Shown in pieces: positions 54,701 through 62,695 of a DNA stretch of 64,000 nt. The position numbers and the translations under genes are program-made. The DNA comes from Agromyces cerinus. Its GTDB lineage: Bacteria; Actinomycetota; Actinomycetes; Actinomycetales; Microbacteriaceae. The notes below the pieces were generated by a model. It searched no databases and was not told the DNA's origin. It saw nothing but the letters and a program-made list of their open reading frames with translations. The stretch spans positions 2,046,001 through 2,110,000 of the forward strand of contig NZ_JAFBCT010000001.1 in the NCBI RefSeq assembly GCF_016907835.1, in the 5' to 3' direction. Position 1 is the stretch's first letter, and each line of letters begins with the position of its first letter.

Positions 54701-57700
54701 CGTGGTCACGTCGAGGTTCTGGCATCCGGATGTCTCGAGGCCGAGTTGCGCGCTCAGCCGCGCGCCGCTCGGCGCGCTCGGAGCGGTGCTGTTGTCGACG
54801 GCCTCCATGCCGATGAAGCCGATCCGCCCGGCGATGGGCTCGCCGGCGGTGAGGTTCGCCCCGACGTTCACCCGGATCTCCTCCAGACCGCCCGTCTCCG
54901 GGTCGGCGACGCCGGTGCCCGGGACCGGGTTGTCGAGGAGGTAGAACCCGTCGTTCCGCGAGACGCCGAAGCCGAGCTCGACGGTCCATCCCGCACTCGC
55001 GGTCACGCTGCCGGTGAGCGAGACGGGCAGGCCGGGCAGTCCGAGCTCGAGCGGGATGGTCGAGACTCCCGGGCACGCCGCGGCATCGCCGACCGGGCAG
55101 CCGCCGGTCAACGCGCGCGCGCCCTGCCCGAGCTCGAGCTCGAATCGCAGGTCGACGAGGAAGGTCAGCTGTTCGGTGCCGTCGCAGAGGGCTTCGACGC
55201 CGCCGTCGTTGCAGATCGCGACGACTCGGATGTCGGTTGCGCTCGGCACGGTGTCGGCGTCACCCGGGATGGTGCCGACCGCCTGGTACTCGCTGTCGCG
55301 CAGCACGCCGGCGGCGATGAACTTCTGCGCGAGCACCTCTCGGATGCCGCCGGCGCCGTAGACCGCGGCATTCACATCGGCGTCGGGCAGCCCCGGGATC
55401 TGCGGGTTGTCGAGGAACGCCTTCACCTCGACCAGACCGTTGGCGAGCTTGGTGAGGTCCTTGCCGACGACGGGCAGGTCTCCGCCGGCCTTGCTCGCGT
55501 CGATCGCGAGCCCGAGCACCTTGCTGATCGACTGCAAGCCCTCGCCGAAGCTGTCGAAGCTGAAGCTCGCCGAGTCGAGGATGCTCGCGAGCGCCGACGG
55601 CGCGGAGACATCCGGTGCAGCGGAGAGGTCGTCGTACGACACGGTGAGATAGTCGTCAGCCGTCGGGGCGTTCGCGGGTGCACCGCTCGGCAGCGCCGGT
55701 CCCGAGCCGACATCGACGAGCACCGGCAGCGCGGCGCACGCGAACTTGCCCTCAACCGGGGCCTGACCCGGCGCAGCGCACGAGTACGTTCCGCCCGCTG
55801 CGGGCGAGGTCGCGTCGGCCGTGAAGTCGCTGTCGAAGAAGTCGTCGAGCGCGAGCGGTGTCTCGGCGGGGTCCCCGGGCAGGGGCGCACCCGTGCGCGC
55901 GAGCGCGAATCGCACGCCGACCGCGATGCGGCCGGTGTGGTTGGTTGCATCGCCGAGCTGCGCCGAGAACGGGCCGAGGTGCACGCCGAGTTGCACGGAT
56001 CCGGCCGGTTGCTCGGTGACCTCGGCCGTCACGCTCACCCGACTCGAGTCGAGGAGGCGCGGCGGTGCCGCAGCCGGATCGGGGTCGAGACCGACGACGA
56101 GACCGAGGTCGAGCTTCGCCTCGAGCGCGGCGTGCAGCTTGCCTTCCCCCTCCGTGCCGGCGATCGCGGGCAGTGACGCATCGATGAGTGACATCGGCAC
56201 GTCGGCATCCTCGGTTCGCGTGCCGTCGATCGCCGCGATCAGCGCGGGTTCCACGCTGCCGCTGCCGTCGAGGTCGCGCAGCCGGAACGTGACGCCCAGC
56301 CCGAGTGCGGTCTCGAGTCCGGTCTCGAGCTTGCCGAGGTCGGTCGGCAGCAGGCCGCTCCGGAAGTCGTTGTAGCGCTGGCGAAGCCCCGTCGCCTCGC
56401 GCAGGACGCTCTCGACACCGCGGTTCAGGAACGGCACCGTCTCGCCACCGACCAGGCTGTCGACCGCGTCGAGCTGGTCGACCACCGCGCCGACTCCGTC
56501 GAGCGCGCGGCCCAGCAGGACGTCGGGTTCGTCGGTGTCGATGTTGAGTGCCCGCAACAGGGTCATCTCGTCGTTGCCGAGCACCACCGTGGGGTCCGTG
56601 TCGGCGAACACTGCGCCGTCGACGGTGAAGGTGCCTGGCGCCACGGTGAGGTGCTGGGCGAGATCGTGACCGTGCCCGTCGACCGTGTAGTCCGCGTCGA
56701 TCACCGCACGACGGTCGGCGTCGTCGACGGGGTACGCGGGCGGCTGCCCGTCGCGTTCGTAGAGCCCCGCGAGCAGGTCGACGATGCGAGGCGTCGCCGC
56801 GTTGCCGGCGGCGGGATCGACGTCGGCCCGGGTCGTCGGCTCCGTGCCGTCCTGGAGGAGCTTCCACGTGCCGCCGATCGTCGCGGGCACGAACCCGAGT
56901 TGGCCTTCGCCGTGCACGACGGCCGACGCCACCTCGGTGATGCGCAGCTCCGCTCCGTCGATGAGTTCGGTGCCGAATCGCTCGTACACCATCGGCGACT
57001 CGAACTCGACGACGGCGGTGGCGCCCTTGTCGGGCGCCGGCGCTGCCTCGCCGAGGTCGATCAGCATGGGCAGGTCGATGTCGATCGCGACATCCGTCTC
57101 GACCACGACCGGATCGCCGCTCGCCGCGACGCCCCGCAGGCCGGTGTCGTCGAGGAGTTGGTCGCCGAACGCCGTCTGTCCGGGCGGTGGCGTGTCGTCG
57201 ACGGGCTGGTCATCGAGTACCGGCGGCACGTCGGCGTCGCCGTCGAGTGCGGTGTGGATCGTGAAGTCGAGCCGCACCTCCGCGTCGTCGCGGTCGTAGA
57301 CCGGGGTGATCACGGCGGGCGCACCCGGGATGTCGCTCTCGATGCGGTCGGCGAGGTCGCCGACCGTCGAGATGCCGACGTCGATCACAGGCTGCGGGTC
57401 CGCGGGGTCGGGGTCGGGGTCGGGCTGTACGTCGATGAGGTCTTCGGCGAGCTTCGCGAATTCGCCGCCGAGATCGTAGAGCTCGCTCAGCGTGCCGCTC
57501 GCCAGCGGCAGCGCGGCATCGACGTTCTCGTGCCGTTGCAGTGCCCGAAGCAGGGTGCCGTACTGGACGATGCCGGAGACGAGGTCCACCGGGCCTAGAC
57601 GGGTGAACGCCTCGAACGCGGCGAGGTCGCCGTCGCTCGCGACGAGTTCGGCGAGCGGTTCGGGCACCTGCGCGAGGTCGGCGTCCATGGTCAGCGACGG

Positions 57701-58714
57701 CGCAGGGCTCGACGACAGGCCGAGCAGGTCGGAGCCGAAGCGGATGTCGGCGGTCGCCGAGCCGGCGAGGTCGAAGGTCGTGAGCTGGTCGGCGGGCACG
57801 GTGAGCTCGCCGGGCGTCTCCTCACCGCCTTCGAATGCCGGCGGCTCGAACATCGCGAGCCGGCCGTCGCCGTTGACGTCGTCGATGGTGCCCGACCACA
57901 CGGCCGAGACATCCACGGTGCTGTCGTCGAGGATCTCGACGTCGCCGACGCCGATCGCCGCCGCACCGCCCGGGAAGGCGAACGCGTCGCCGCTGGCGAG
58001 CTCGGCGGCGAACTCGACGGTGGGCTCGCCTGCGGTGGTGTCGAGCCAGAAGCGCACACCCTGCGGGTCGGTGCGCACCGTTCCGCTGAACTCGAACGAG
58101 AGCTCGTACGGAGCCGGGTCGGCCTCGGCGGTCACGAGGCGCAGCGGCTCTCCGCCGGGTCCGTCGGGGTCGACGATCGCAAGCGGCGAGTCGACGGTGC
58201 GCGATGCCCGGATCGTGAGGTCGAACCCGCGCGTGTCTCCGGAATCGACGAGGTTCGCCGTCGTCAGCTCGACCTGCGTGCCCGCGATCTCGGCGTCGAG
58301 TCCGTCGACGCCGGCCATGAAGTCGGCGGTCGTCGCCTGCTGCGCGAGGGTGAGCAGTGCGCCCTTCACACCGAGGTCGAACGTGTTCTTGAGCTGCATG
58401 GCCGCGCCGGGGCGGACGACGGCGACACCCGGTGCGGTGTCGGCGAGCGGCAGGGCCGTCGCGAGCGGGCCGACGTTCTCGTAGTCGCCGAGGGCGACCT
58501 CGGCGAGGGCGGCGATGCCGCGTCGGAGCTCGGCGACATCTGCGGAGTCCGTCACCGGATCCGCGTACGCGACCTGCGCACCCGTCAGGGCGAGCGCCCA
58601 GGCACCGACCGAGGCGACGACCGCGAGCCCGGGTCGCCAGCCGCGCGGCCGGTGCAGTCGGTGTCCGACCGCAAGCGAGCGCGACGAGTTGTTCGAGTCG
58701 TTCTGGGCACGCAT
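48731..58714 (-). CDS. Giant secreted RTX (hemolysin-type calcium-binding repeat) protein, 3327 residues
   Basis: Very large exported protein. A signal peptide has a basic start, hydrophobic GLAVVASVGAWALALTGA and a likely cleavage after AYA (residue 51). Residues about 52-1900 are of unknown fold with EF-hand-like loops DVNGDGRL (near 280) and DLDGSGSVEP (near 815). A short beta-rich segment leads to RTX repeats (about 1919-3128), dozens of GGxGxDxxxG units interrupted by unstructured inserts such as DAVLTREPDPDD. The last about 200 residues have two Cys (TACNSAYG, FICTSD) and no LPXTG anchor. In monoderms such proteins leave by Sec, without a type I system. ATG at 58714 is chosen; a longer frame to 59128 is only antisense shadow. 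Probably a calcium-binding surface or matrix protein. Confidence 0.93.
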   Translation of the reverse strand: MRAQNDSNNSSRSLAVGHRLHRPRGWRPGLAVVASVGAWALALTGAQVAYADPVTDSADVAELRRGIAALAEVALGDYENVGPLATALPLADTAPGVAVVRPGAAMQLKNTFDLGVKGALLTLAQQATTADFMAGVDGLDAEIAGTQVELTTANLVDSGDTRGFDLTIRASRTVDSPLAIVDPDGPGGEPLRLVTAEADPAPYELSFEFSGTVRTDPQGVRFWLDTTAGEPTVEFAAELASGDAFAFPGGAAAIGVGDVEILDDSTVDVSAVWSGTIDDVNGDGRLAMFEPPAFEGGEETPGELTVPADQLTTFDLAGSATADIRFGSDLLGLSSSPAPSLTMDADLAQVPEPLAELVASDGDLAAFEAFTRLGPVDLVSGIVQYGTLLRALQRHENVDAALPLASGTLSELYDLGGEFAKLAEDLIDVQPDPDPDPADPQPVIDVGISTVGDLADRIESDIPGAPAVITPVYDRDDAEVRLDFTIHTALDGDADVPPVLDDQPVDDTPPPGQTAFGDQLLDDTGLRGVAASGDPVVVETDVAIDIDLPMLIDLGEAAPAPDKGATAVVEFESPMVYERFGTELIDGAELRITEVASAVVHGEGQLGFVPATIGGTWKLLQDGTEPTTRADVDPAAGNAATPRIVDLLAGLYERDGQPPAYPVDDADRRAVIDADYTVDGHGHDLAQHLTVAPGTFTVDGAVFADTDPTVVLGNDEMTLLRALNIDTDEPDVLLGRALDGVGAVVDQLDAVDSLVGGETVPFLNRGVESVLREATGLRQRYNDFRSGLLPTDLGKLETGLETALGLGVTFRLRDLDGSGSVEPALIAAIDGTRTEDADVPMSLIDASLPAIAGTEGEGKLHAALEAKLDLGLVVGLDPDPAAAPPRLLDSSRVSVTAEVTEQPAGSVQLGVHLGPFSAQLGDATNHTGRIAVGVRFALARTGAPLPGDPAETPLALDDFFDSDFTADATSPAAGGTYSCAAPGQAPVEGKFACAALPVLVDVGSGPALPSGAPANAPTADDYLTVSYDDLSAAPDVSAPSALASILDSASFSFDSFGEGLQSISKVLGLAIDASKAGGDLPVVGKDLTKLANGLVEVKAFLDNPQIPGLPDADVNAAVYGAGGIREVLAQKFIAAGVLRDSEYQAVGTIPGDADTVPSATDIRVVAICNDGGVEALCDGTEQLTFLVDLRFELELGQGARALTGGCPVGDAAACPGVSTIPLELGLPGLPVSLTGSVTASAGWTVELGFGVSRNDGFYLLDNPVPGTGVADPETGGLEEIRVNVGANLTAGEPIAGRIGFIGMEAVDNSTAPSAPSGARLSAQLGLETSGCQNLDVTTYGSGVAGTHCTSVIPISSFLSGDIGDLLTEPRIEGGINLDLHIDTGIATGGNVNTTLPTFELDFGLVWAFDGSGAGDLELELRDIGVAPGQMFTKLFGEVLRTLDPILAPTKPVREFLFSPIPVISDLSEYFGGDPVTMVTLAKALGVVDVSLLEDIDQLFDFLEMIEGLADGSPFPLVDKLELSPETARGAPLTQDQALTAVKGSAAMTGDPEAAVGTALGGSSDDFDKLRQKSAPSESDFSFPMFDDPTCLVGLLLGKDCAVVEWRPDALAVHMEYTQSFGPFFGVLYITIGGALDAKAQVGGGVSTRGIRMLAESIIGGEVDSPLDAATKAGSAFLQSLYLTDLDAEGKDVAEFEISGTITAGAKLDIFIAEAGVKGGITATFGLNLNDTPEADGRMHIDEIVAKFKTPICLFDIEGKLIAFLEVYAEFGPCPFCYSDSWRLAEVTLFEFSSSCANQTPVLAAEEGGWVVLNVGSRAVDRGAFMDVENESFTVHQLSETPQAGVYEFSISAFGYTETRKGAGVRIIDALGGNDSFLFNGSGAGAKPGDLNPESSDPPDDGEWAFSAPVDAKTLGIGDDRIITGAGDDTVNGGDGADTINVGDGTNTASGDADDGTGTGRDTVTGGEGVDTLRGGGDNDTVDGGLGGDTLRGDAGNDTLRGGKDKLSVPPGVTPPSGKPNQFDTADLIVGGPGADTVLGGAGGDRLFGDDTPDATPWDDPVDAEGAAAPGTDGVDRVEGEAGADVIFGGGAADELFGGFRLVASGVDTDADRIQGGDGADQVFGSSGADLLYGGRGGDALAGEAGADEVHGQSDDDPAVGGGADGDKLWGGPGADTITGDAGDDELVGDGDGADGSTMGGDTAAGGDGADLVLGDNGTIDGGPGARVAHPSETAGAGDPRLAGDGGADRIYGEGGADFAYGGAGPDLVHGNGGGDQLNGETDDDEVWGDADADFGFGGPGDDVVFGNAGGDQLHGQEGIDLIIGGHDDLTGADVGDTMYGGPDDDRAFGDDVDIDIEGTLDALDDVTITPSADSSTYGPDTGDGGTGSDEFHGQDAVDTLYGAEDYDQLFGELDGDVLVGGAGPDDIVGDRGVMSPAARAVEPPDGGWDPRTPNGSPDVDIVLVAPATGGGDLIWGDFDTVDAPWSTGGDDRAFGGNAADTLRGGAHDDHLEGNGGQDRIFGFNEDSDHPSDGADDLIGGSSPVNPQADPDGANLAPDEGEIEMQGNGEDDVMTGDNAVLTREPDPDDPDAWRTDPVTGGVFREVELLDTEKSGASLDTVSGGDYMLGNDENDRMFGEGGNDLVQGNAHDDLVEGDQDGDWLEGNDDEDDLIGGSSFPDQPDSGDVLWGGGGADVATGDNACIVRDVPGVEFDPSSCPALDTPAPAEFHYVTSQLGVETRRGLVIHDLDGPVASEFGRDIVNGGSGVDAEFGQDGNDFLFGDGGADFQHGNGGADVVVGDRPFDLYGGITLPPEVGGVLPAIVSPPAGLPGTPSVGADLVGPPEADGQDDQFGGSNLSGHRDSGDWLFGDGEADFQLGDNGELNRTVEGEGSDAAYAVYEERYPDNEPPADGSAVIERDVTRYDVGAPAGAGVWGADLIFGGNGTNPLISAGAGDGDDSQWGQDGDDRLFGEDGDDDQFGELGADTMWGGDGEDAMVGDRGGVQTRFVEADGGDADDPDILTHTSQGPPGINLGGPDSGAQDAVLHPFEAHSLYRGTSLTHDRDGSVLVSNGHEAGGADRMRGGPGHDSMHGGEGADLMNGDSGGDYAYGDDGADVMWGGRGNPAIATPDLPGRNAPGANGEWIDVLFGGFGANATEAGADIIDYQPRPGVDPAVWGTMVAAYADTAPENTGAETRQHHHGTDWQYGGWDRDVLQADVSANGPNDGDKLLDWGGAYNLYTACNSAYGGWNDVRKIDPNNLLGLEKLAYVTGARADFDGAPTLGDVQASGGSAYREAAIVYTKDLKNNTGKAFSGTPGHFEDFICTSD
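49330..52960 (-). repeat. RTX calcium-binding nonapeptide repeats
   Basis: About 3.6 kb encodes tandem GGxGxDxxx units such as GGAGADTVLGGAGGDRLFG. DNA is repetitive with a 27-base period, which could assemble poorly or recombine. Calcium should fold it into parallel beta-rolls outside the cell. Confidence 0.85.
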
Positions 58715-58775
58715 GATTGTCCCCCCGGGTCGATGCCACCCCAGCGCGCGTCGGGTCGTCGCACGCTCGATGCCC

Positions 58776-58805
58776 GTTCTACTCCGATGCAGACTTCGCT
58801 GACAA
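58776..58805 (-). promoter_or_regulatory. Candidate promoter of the giant RTX gene
   Basis: On the minus strand TTGTCA (58800-58805) and TAGAAC (58776-58781) lie 18 bases apart. This gives a leader of about 55 bases, with GGGGGGACAATC as ribosome-binding site before ATG. The 228-base gap 58715-58942 is shared with the divergent gene. Confidence 0.5.
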
Positions 58806-58942
58806 GAGAAACCCTCACTTTGGGGGGCAAAAACGACCTCGACGCCCGGCACGCAGGCTCCTTCGGCCGATTCGGGTGCACGAATGCCGAGCACGGATGC
58901 CTCGCACGGCCGCCTCCCGTCTCCGCCACCTACAATCACCTC

Positions 58943-59959
58943 ATGCAGGACCGTGTGCACACCATCACCTCGATGGGCTCGGGAGCGCCGCGAGAGGGCG
59001 CCCCCGAATCCGACCGCGCCGGGAGCACCGCGTACCCGGGCTTCGCCGCCGACGAGGGCCGCGCCCACGGCATGGAGCGCGGCATCGACCGCGTGCTGGC
59101 GATCCAGCGTCCGATCGTGGTCGCCCATCTCCGCAGCATCCGTCGCCGTTCACCCGATGCGAGCCCTGAGCAGATCGTGCGAATCCTCGAGCGTCGCTAT
59201 CTCGCCGCCGTCACGACCGGAGGCGCCGCCGTCGGCGCGACGGCCGTGATCCCGGGCATCGGCACCGGTGTCACGCTCGCACTGTCGGGCGTCGAGACGG
59301 CGGGCTTCCTCGAGGCGACCGCCCTGTTCGCCCAATCCGTCGCGGAGGTGCACGGCATCGCCATCGACAACCCCGACCGTGCGCGTGCCCTCGTGATGAC
59401 CCTCATGCTCGGCAACGAGGGCGTCGACCTGGTGCGGCAGCTCGCCGGTCAGGCCTCGGGCTCTGGCGCGACTCGCAACATCTACTGGGGCGAGCTCATC
59501 ACGAACAGCATGCCCAAGGCGATCATGGGACCGGTGGTCGACAAGCTCCGCAGCGTCTTCATCAAGCAATTCGCCGTGCGCGGCGGCGCCGGCATCATCG
59601 GCAAGGCGATCCCGTTCGGCATCGGCGCCGCGATCGGCGGCATCGGCAACAGCGTGCTCGGCCGCCGGGTGCTGAAGCAGTCGCGATCGGCATTCGGTCA
59701 GGCTCCTCAGGTGCTTCCGCCCGACCTCGAGCCGCGTGAGGGCGACTCCGTGCTGACTTCGGCCGCGTCGCGACTGTCGCGCGCCGGCACCGCCGTCGGT
59801 GGCGTGGTGCTCTCCGCGGGCCGCGGCATCCAGTCGGCGGGGCAGGCCGCGGGGCGGGCCGCGGGGCGGGCCGCACGAGGTGCGATCACTCGACGGCCCG
59901 ACGACGGGGCGGCCCCGGAGACCGCCGACCACGCGGAAGAGTCGCCCGGCACCCAGTAG
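58943..59959 (+). CDS. Glycine-rich membrane-associated protein, EcsC-like (tentative)
   Basis: 338 residues, not firmly recognised. The central part has glycine- and alanine-rich hydrophobic stretches typical of EcsC-type or glycine-zipper proteins: TTGGAAVGATAVIPGIGTGVTLALSG near residue 90 and GGAGIIGKAIPFGIGAAIGGIG near 215. A basic region precedes the first (VAHLRSIRRRSP). The C-terminus is Ala/Arg-rich and low complexity. ATG at 58943. It is divergent from the giant RTX gene, so the two may share control. A possible role in membrane or surface assembly is inference. Confidence 0.72.
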   Translation: MQDRVHTITSMGSGAPREGAPESDRAGSTAYPGFAADEGRAHGMERGIDRVLAIQRPIVVAHLRSIRRRSPDASPEQIVRILERRYLAAVTTGGAAVGATAVIPGIGTGVTLALSGVETAGFLEATALFAQSVAEVHGIAIDNPDRARALVMTLMLGNEGVDLVRQLAGQASGSGATRNIYWGELITNSMPKAIMGPVVDKLRSVFIKQFAVRGGAGIIGKAIPFGIGAAIGGIGNSVLGRRVLKQSRSAFGQAPQVLPPDLEPREGDSVLTSAASRLSRAGTAVGGVVLSAGRGIQSAGQAAGRAAGRAARGAITRRPDDGAAPETADHAEESPGTQ

Positions 59960-59964
59960 TTCGT

Positions 59965-59970
59965 TATATT
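59965..59970 (+). promoter_or_regulatory. -10 element of the hydrolase-GbsR operon
   Basis: TATATT, five of six consensus, lies six bases after the previous stop codon and six bases before the ATG at 59977. This places the transcription start on the start codon (leaderless mRNA). No -35 hexamer is evident. Confidence 0.6.
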
Positions 59971-59985
59971 CAGAATATGCTGAAT
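59966..59985 (+). promoter_or_regulatory. Palindromic operator overlapping the start codon
   Basis: ATTCAGAATATGCTGAAT (59968-59985) is a near-perfect dyad, 16 of 18 positions symmetric, centred on the ATG. A nested perfect 13-base palindrome ATATTCAGAATAT (59966-59978) overlaps the -10 box. The downstream GbsR/MarR gene is the likely binder. Confidence 0.65.
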
Positions 59986-60783
59986 CTGAATCGGACGCTC
60001 GTGCGCCCGGACGCGACGGTCCGCTTCACGATGCTCGACGGCGACCGGCGAGCGGTCGTGCTCATCCACGGCGCCGGCATGGATCACTCCATGTTCACGG
60101 CGCAGGCGCTCGCCCTGCATCGAGCGGGCCACCCGGTCGTCGCCTTCGATCAGCGCGGCCACGGCAATTCGCGTCTCGACCCCGGCATCCGCTTCACCGG
60201 GCAGGCCGCACTCGACGATCTCGCGGCGCTCCTCGACCACCTCGGTCTCGATCGGCCCGCCCTCGTGGGACACTCGCTCGGCGGCAACGTCGCGCAGGAG
60301 CTCGTGCGCCGCGATCCGGGCCGCGCCGGCGCCCTCGTCGTGGCCGACTCGACCTGGAACGCGGGCCCGCTCTCGCGCGGCGAGCGCATCGCACTCCGAC
60401 TCGCTGCTCCCGCACTCGCGCTCATCCCCGCCGCGCGACTGCCCGGCATGCTCGCTCGCGCGTCGGCGGTGACGCCCGGCGCCGTCGCGACCACCGAGGC
60501 GATGTTCGCGCGCATGCCGAAGCGCTCGTTCCTCGAGGTCTGGCGTGCGACCGTCGCGTTCGTCGATCCCGACCCCGACTACCGGGTGCCCGTCCCCCTC
60601 GGCCTCATCCGCGGCGAACTGGATCGCACGGGCAACATCGCGACGGCGATGCCGGAATGGGCGAGGGTCGAAGGCGTCGGCGAGCATATCGTCGCGGGCG
60701 CCGGCCACGTGGTGACCCTCGATGCGCCCGAAGCCACGACGACGGCGCTCCTCGACCTGCTCGCGTCGGTGCCCCATGCCTGA
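59977..60783 (+). CDS. Alpha/beta hydrolase
   Basis: 268-residue alpha/beta-fold hydrolase. The oxyanion strand is VVLIHGAGMDHS, followed by FDQRGHGNSRL, the nucleophile elbow ALVGHSLGGNVAQE (Ser) and the C-terminal catalytic His in AGAGHVVTLDAPE. An acid lies near GLIRGELDRTGN. Substrate unknown; similar proteins are esterases or epoxide hydrolases. The start codon is inside an operator palindrome. The stop lies 8 bases within the next gene. Confidence 0.86.
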   Translation: MLNLNRTLVRPDATVRFTMLDGDRRAVVLIHGAGMDHSMFTAQALALHRAGHPVVAFDQRGHGNSRLDPGIRFTGQAALDDLAALLDHLGLDRPALVGHSLGGNVAQELVRRDPGRAGALVVADSTWNAGPLSRGERIALRLAAPALALIPAARLPGMLARASAVTPGAVATTEAMFARMPKRSFLEVWRATVAFVDPDPDYRVPVPLGLIRGELDRTGNIATAMPEWARVEGVGEHIVAGAGHVVTLDAPEATTTALLDLLASVPHA

Positions 60784-61237
60784 GCACGACGAGCGGGCCG
60801 AGTTCATCGAGTCGGTCGGCGACGCCCTCGCGTCCTGGCACCTCTCCCGCGCGACCGGGCGGGTCTACGGGTTCCTGCTGCTCAGGACCGAACCCGAGAC
60901 CCTCGACACCATCGGGGCGGAACTGAGCCTCAGCAGCGGCGGCGTCAGCACCGCGGTCCGAGAGCTCGTGTCGTGGGGGCTCGCGCGAACGATCCCCCAG
61001 CCCGGCAGCCGCCGCCTCCTCGTGGAGGCCGTCGGTGGATTCGAGCAGCTGCTCGCCGCGAGTCACGAACGCACGCGAACCTTCATACGCACGCTGCACT
61101 CCGGAGCGGCGCTCACCGAGGGTGCACGCGCGCGCGAACGCCTCCGGGCCGTCGTCGGCCTCTTCGAAGGCTACGTCGACGCGGGTGACCAGATGCTGCG
61201 ACGCCATCGCGTCGAGGACGGCGATCCGCGGCGCTGA
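60776..61237 (+). CDS. GbsR/MarR-family transcription regulator
   Basis: 153-residue winged-helix regulator of the GbsR branch of MarR. The helix-turn-helix spans SRATGRVYGFLLLRTEPETLD, GAELSLSSGGVSTAVRELVSWGLARTI, and a wing with PGSRRLL; a C-terminal helix pair forms the dimer. It overlaps the hydrolase stop by 8 bases, so the two are coexpressed. Autoregulation through the palindrome at the operon start is likely. The inducer is unknown, probably a hydrolase substrate. Confidence 0.86.
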   Translation: MPEHDERAEFIESVGDALASWHLSRATGRVYGFLLLRTEPETLDTIGAELSLSSGGVSTAVRELVSWGLARTIPQPGSRRLLVEAVGGFEQLLAASHERTRTFIRTLHSGAALTEGARARERLRAVVGLFEGYVDAGDQMLRRHRVEDGDPRR

Positions 61238-61276
61238 CCCCTCACGGATGCCATCGTCGGTCGACCGGCGGGGCGG

Positions 61277-62575
61277 CTAGGCCTCGAGTTCCTCGTCGTC
61301 CTGCTCGCCGGCGCGCACGTCGCGCTCGTCGATGTCGCCGTCTGCGGCGTGCAGGGCGGCGAACCGCTCCCACTCGGCCATGAGGTGGTCGACCGCCGCA
61401 TGGAACCGCGCCGTGGTGACACCCGGAGTCGGGTCGCCGAAATAGCGCTCGACCCAGAAGCCGAGCCGCTCGAGCGCCGCCTCATCGTGCGCGACGACGT
61501 CGACGCGTGCGACCATCGCCGCGGAATCGGTCACCTCGAGCCATTCGCACGCCTGCAGGTAGCCGGACGTGTCGATCTGCGCATCGGGGTTGGCCGGGCG
61601 CGTGATCAGCAGGGGCTTGCCGGCTGCCAGGCGGTCGTAGACCATCGCGGAGATGTCGACGACCGCGACATCCGCCGCGGCGAGCTGCCAGCCGAGCTTC
61701 GGGCCGTCGTCGTAGATGTGCTGCGCGGTCGGATCGGCGGCGTTCGCCGCCTCGATCGCGGCGATGATCGCGCGGTTCGCGGCGCCGTACTCGTGATCGA
61801 CGACACCCGATCGCGGGTGCGGCCGGTAGATGACGCGGTGGCGTCCGGTGGCGAGCAGCCCGTTCACGAGCGTCACGCCGTGCGTCGCGATCGACCCGTA
61901 GGCCGCGGCGCCGCGGTCGCCCTCCCAGGTGGGCGCGTAGAGCACGACCTCACGATCGTCGGGTGTGTACGGCAGGGCCGCGCCGTCGAGGTAGTGATCG
62001 GCCTGCGGGCGGCCGATGGGGATGGCGCGCTTGTCGAAGTCGTAGTCCCAGAGCACCTTCTCGAGCCGTGCCCGTGCCGCGTCGCCCGCGATCAGCGAGT
62101 AGTCGTAGGCCTTGAACTGGTTCGTGGTCATGTACATCTTGTCGGACTCGCCGTGGTTGATGAACACGTGCCAGCGGCGGCCGTAGCGCATCATCTGGAA
62201 GTTCTTGGCGTTCTGGTTGACGTAGAAGACGACGTGCAGGTCCTGCTCGGCGATCACCCGCTCGAGGTCGGCGACTCGGCGCACGTAGGCGACGGGCACC
62301 GGCGACTCGTCGAGCAGTGTGAGCGCTGCGCCCGACGCACGGCTCAGGATCAGCACGGGGTGACGCTCAGCCAGTTCGGCGAGGGGGGCGTACCACTGAC
62401 GCAGCTGGTAGAGGTTGACCTTGCCGTCGGCGAAGTAGACGCCGACACGGAACCGGTGCGGCGGCAGCGGCTCCTGCTCCGCCAGCTTCACGCCGAGCGA
62501 ACGCTGCGCACGTCTGGACCACATGATGTCCTTGGCCAGCTTGACGGCGCGTCGCGCGTCTTTCCTCAATCCCAC
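61277..62575 (-). CDS. CDP-glycerol glycerophosphotransferase-like protein (TagF/TagB family)
   Basis: 432-residue enzyme of the family that polymerises glycerol phosphate into teichoic acids. The C-terminal catalytic part has VVLYAPTWEGDRG (substrate and nucleotide loop), VIYRPHPRSGVV (catalytic His pair), and VVDISAMVYDRLAAGKPLL (nucleotide-binding). The N-terminal part (about 1-180) includes VFINHGESDKMYM. GTG at 62575 is the likely start. The absence of long hydrophobic helices is usual for these peripheral enzymes. It supports a polyol-phosphate polymer as the export cargo of TagG/TagH. Confidence 0.85.
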   Translation of the reverse strand: MGLRKDARRAVKLAKDIMWSRRAQRSLGVKLAEQEPLPPHRFRVGVYFADGKVNLYQLRQWYAPLAELAERHPVLILSRASGAALTLLDESPVPVAYVRRVADLERVIAEQDLHVVFYVNQNAKNFQMMRYGRRWHVFINHGESDKMYMTTNQFKAYDYSLIAGDAARARLEKVLWDYDFDKRAIPIGRPQADHYLDGAALPYTPDDREVVLYAPTWEGDRGAAAYGSIATHGVTLVNGLLATGRHRVIYRPHPRSGVVDHEYGAANRAIIAAIEAANAADPTAQHIYDDGPKLGWQLAAADVAVVDISAMVYDRLAAGKPLLITRPANPDAQIDTSGYLQACEWLEVTDSAAMVARVDVVAHDEAALERLGFWVERYFGDPTPGVTTARFHAAVDHLMAEWERFAALHAADGDIDERDVRAGEQDDEELEA

Positions 62576-62695
62576 CGTCCAAGGGTAGCGAGGTCGGCCT
62601 GAGCGGATGCCCCGGAGCCGGTGCGGCGGCGGCACTGAGAGCCGATCGTTACCGGTTCGCGGTATCCGCTGTCGGGTCGCCCGCTTCGCTGCTGA

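Noticed and set aside
58715-59128. N-terminal extension of the giant RTX protein
   Set aside because: It would overlap the divergent gene and precedes a complete signal peptide.
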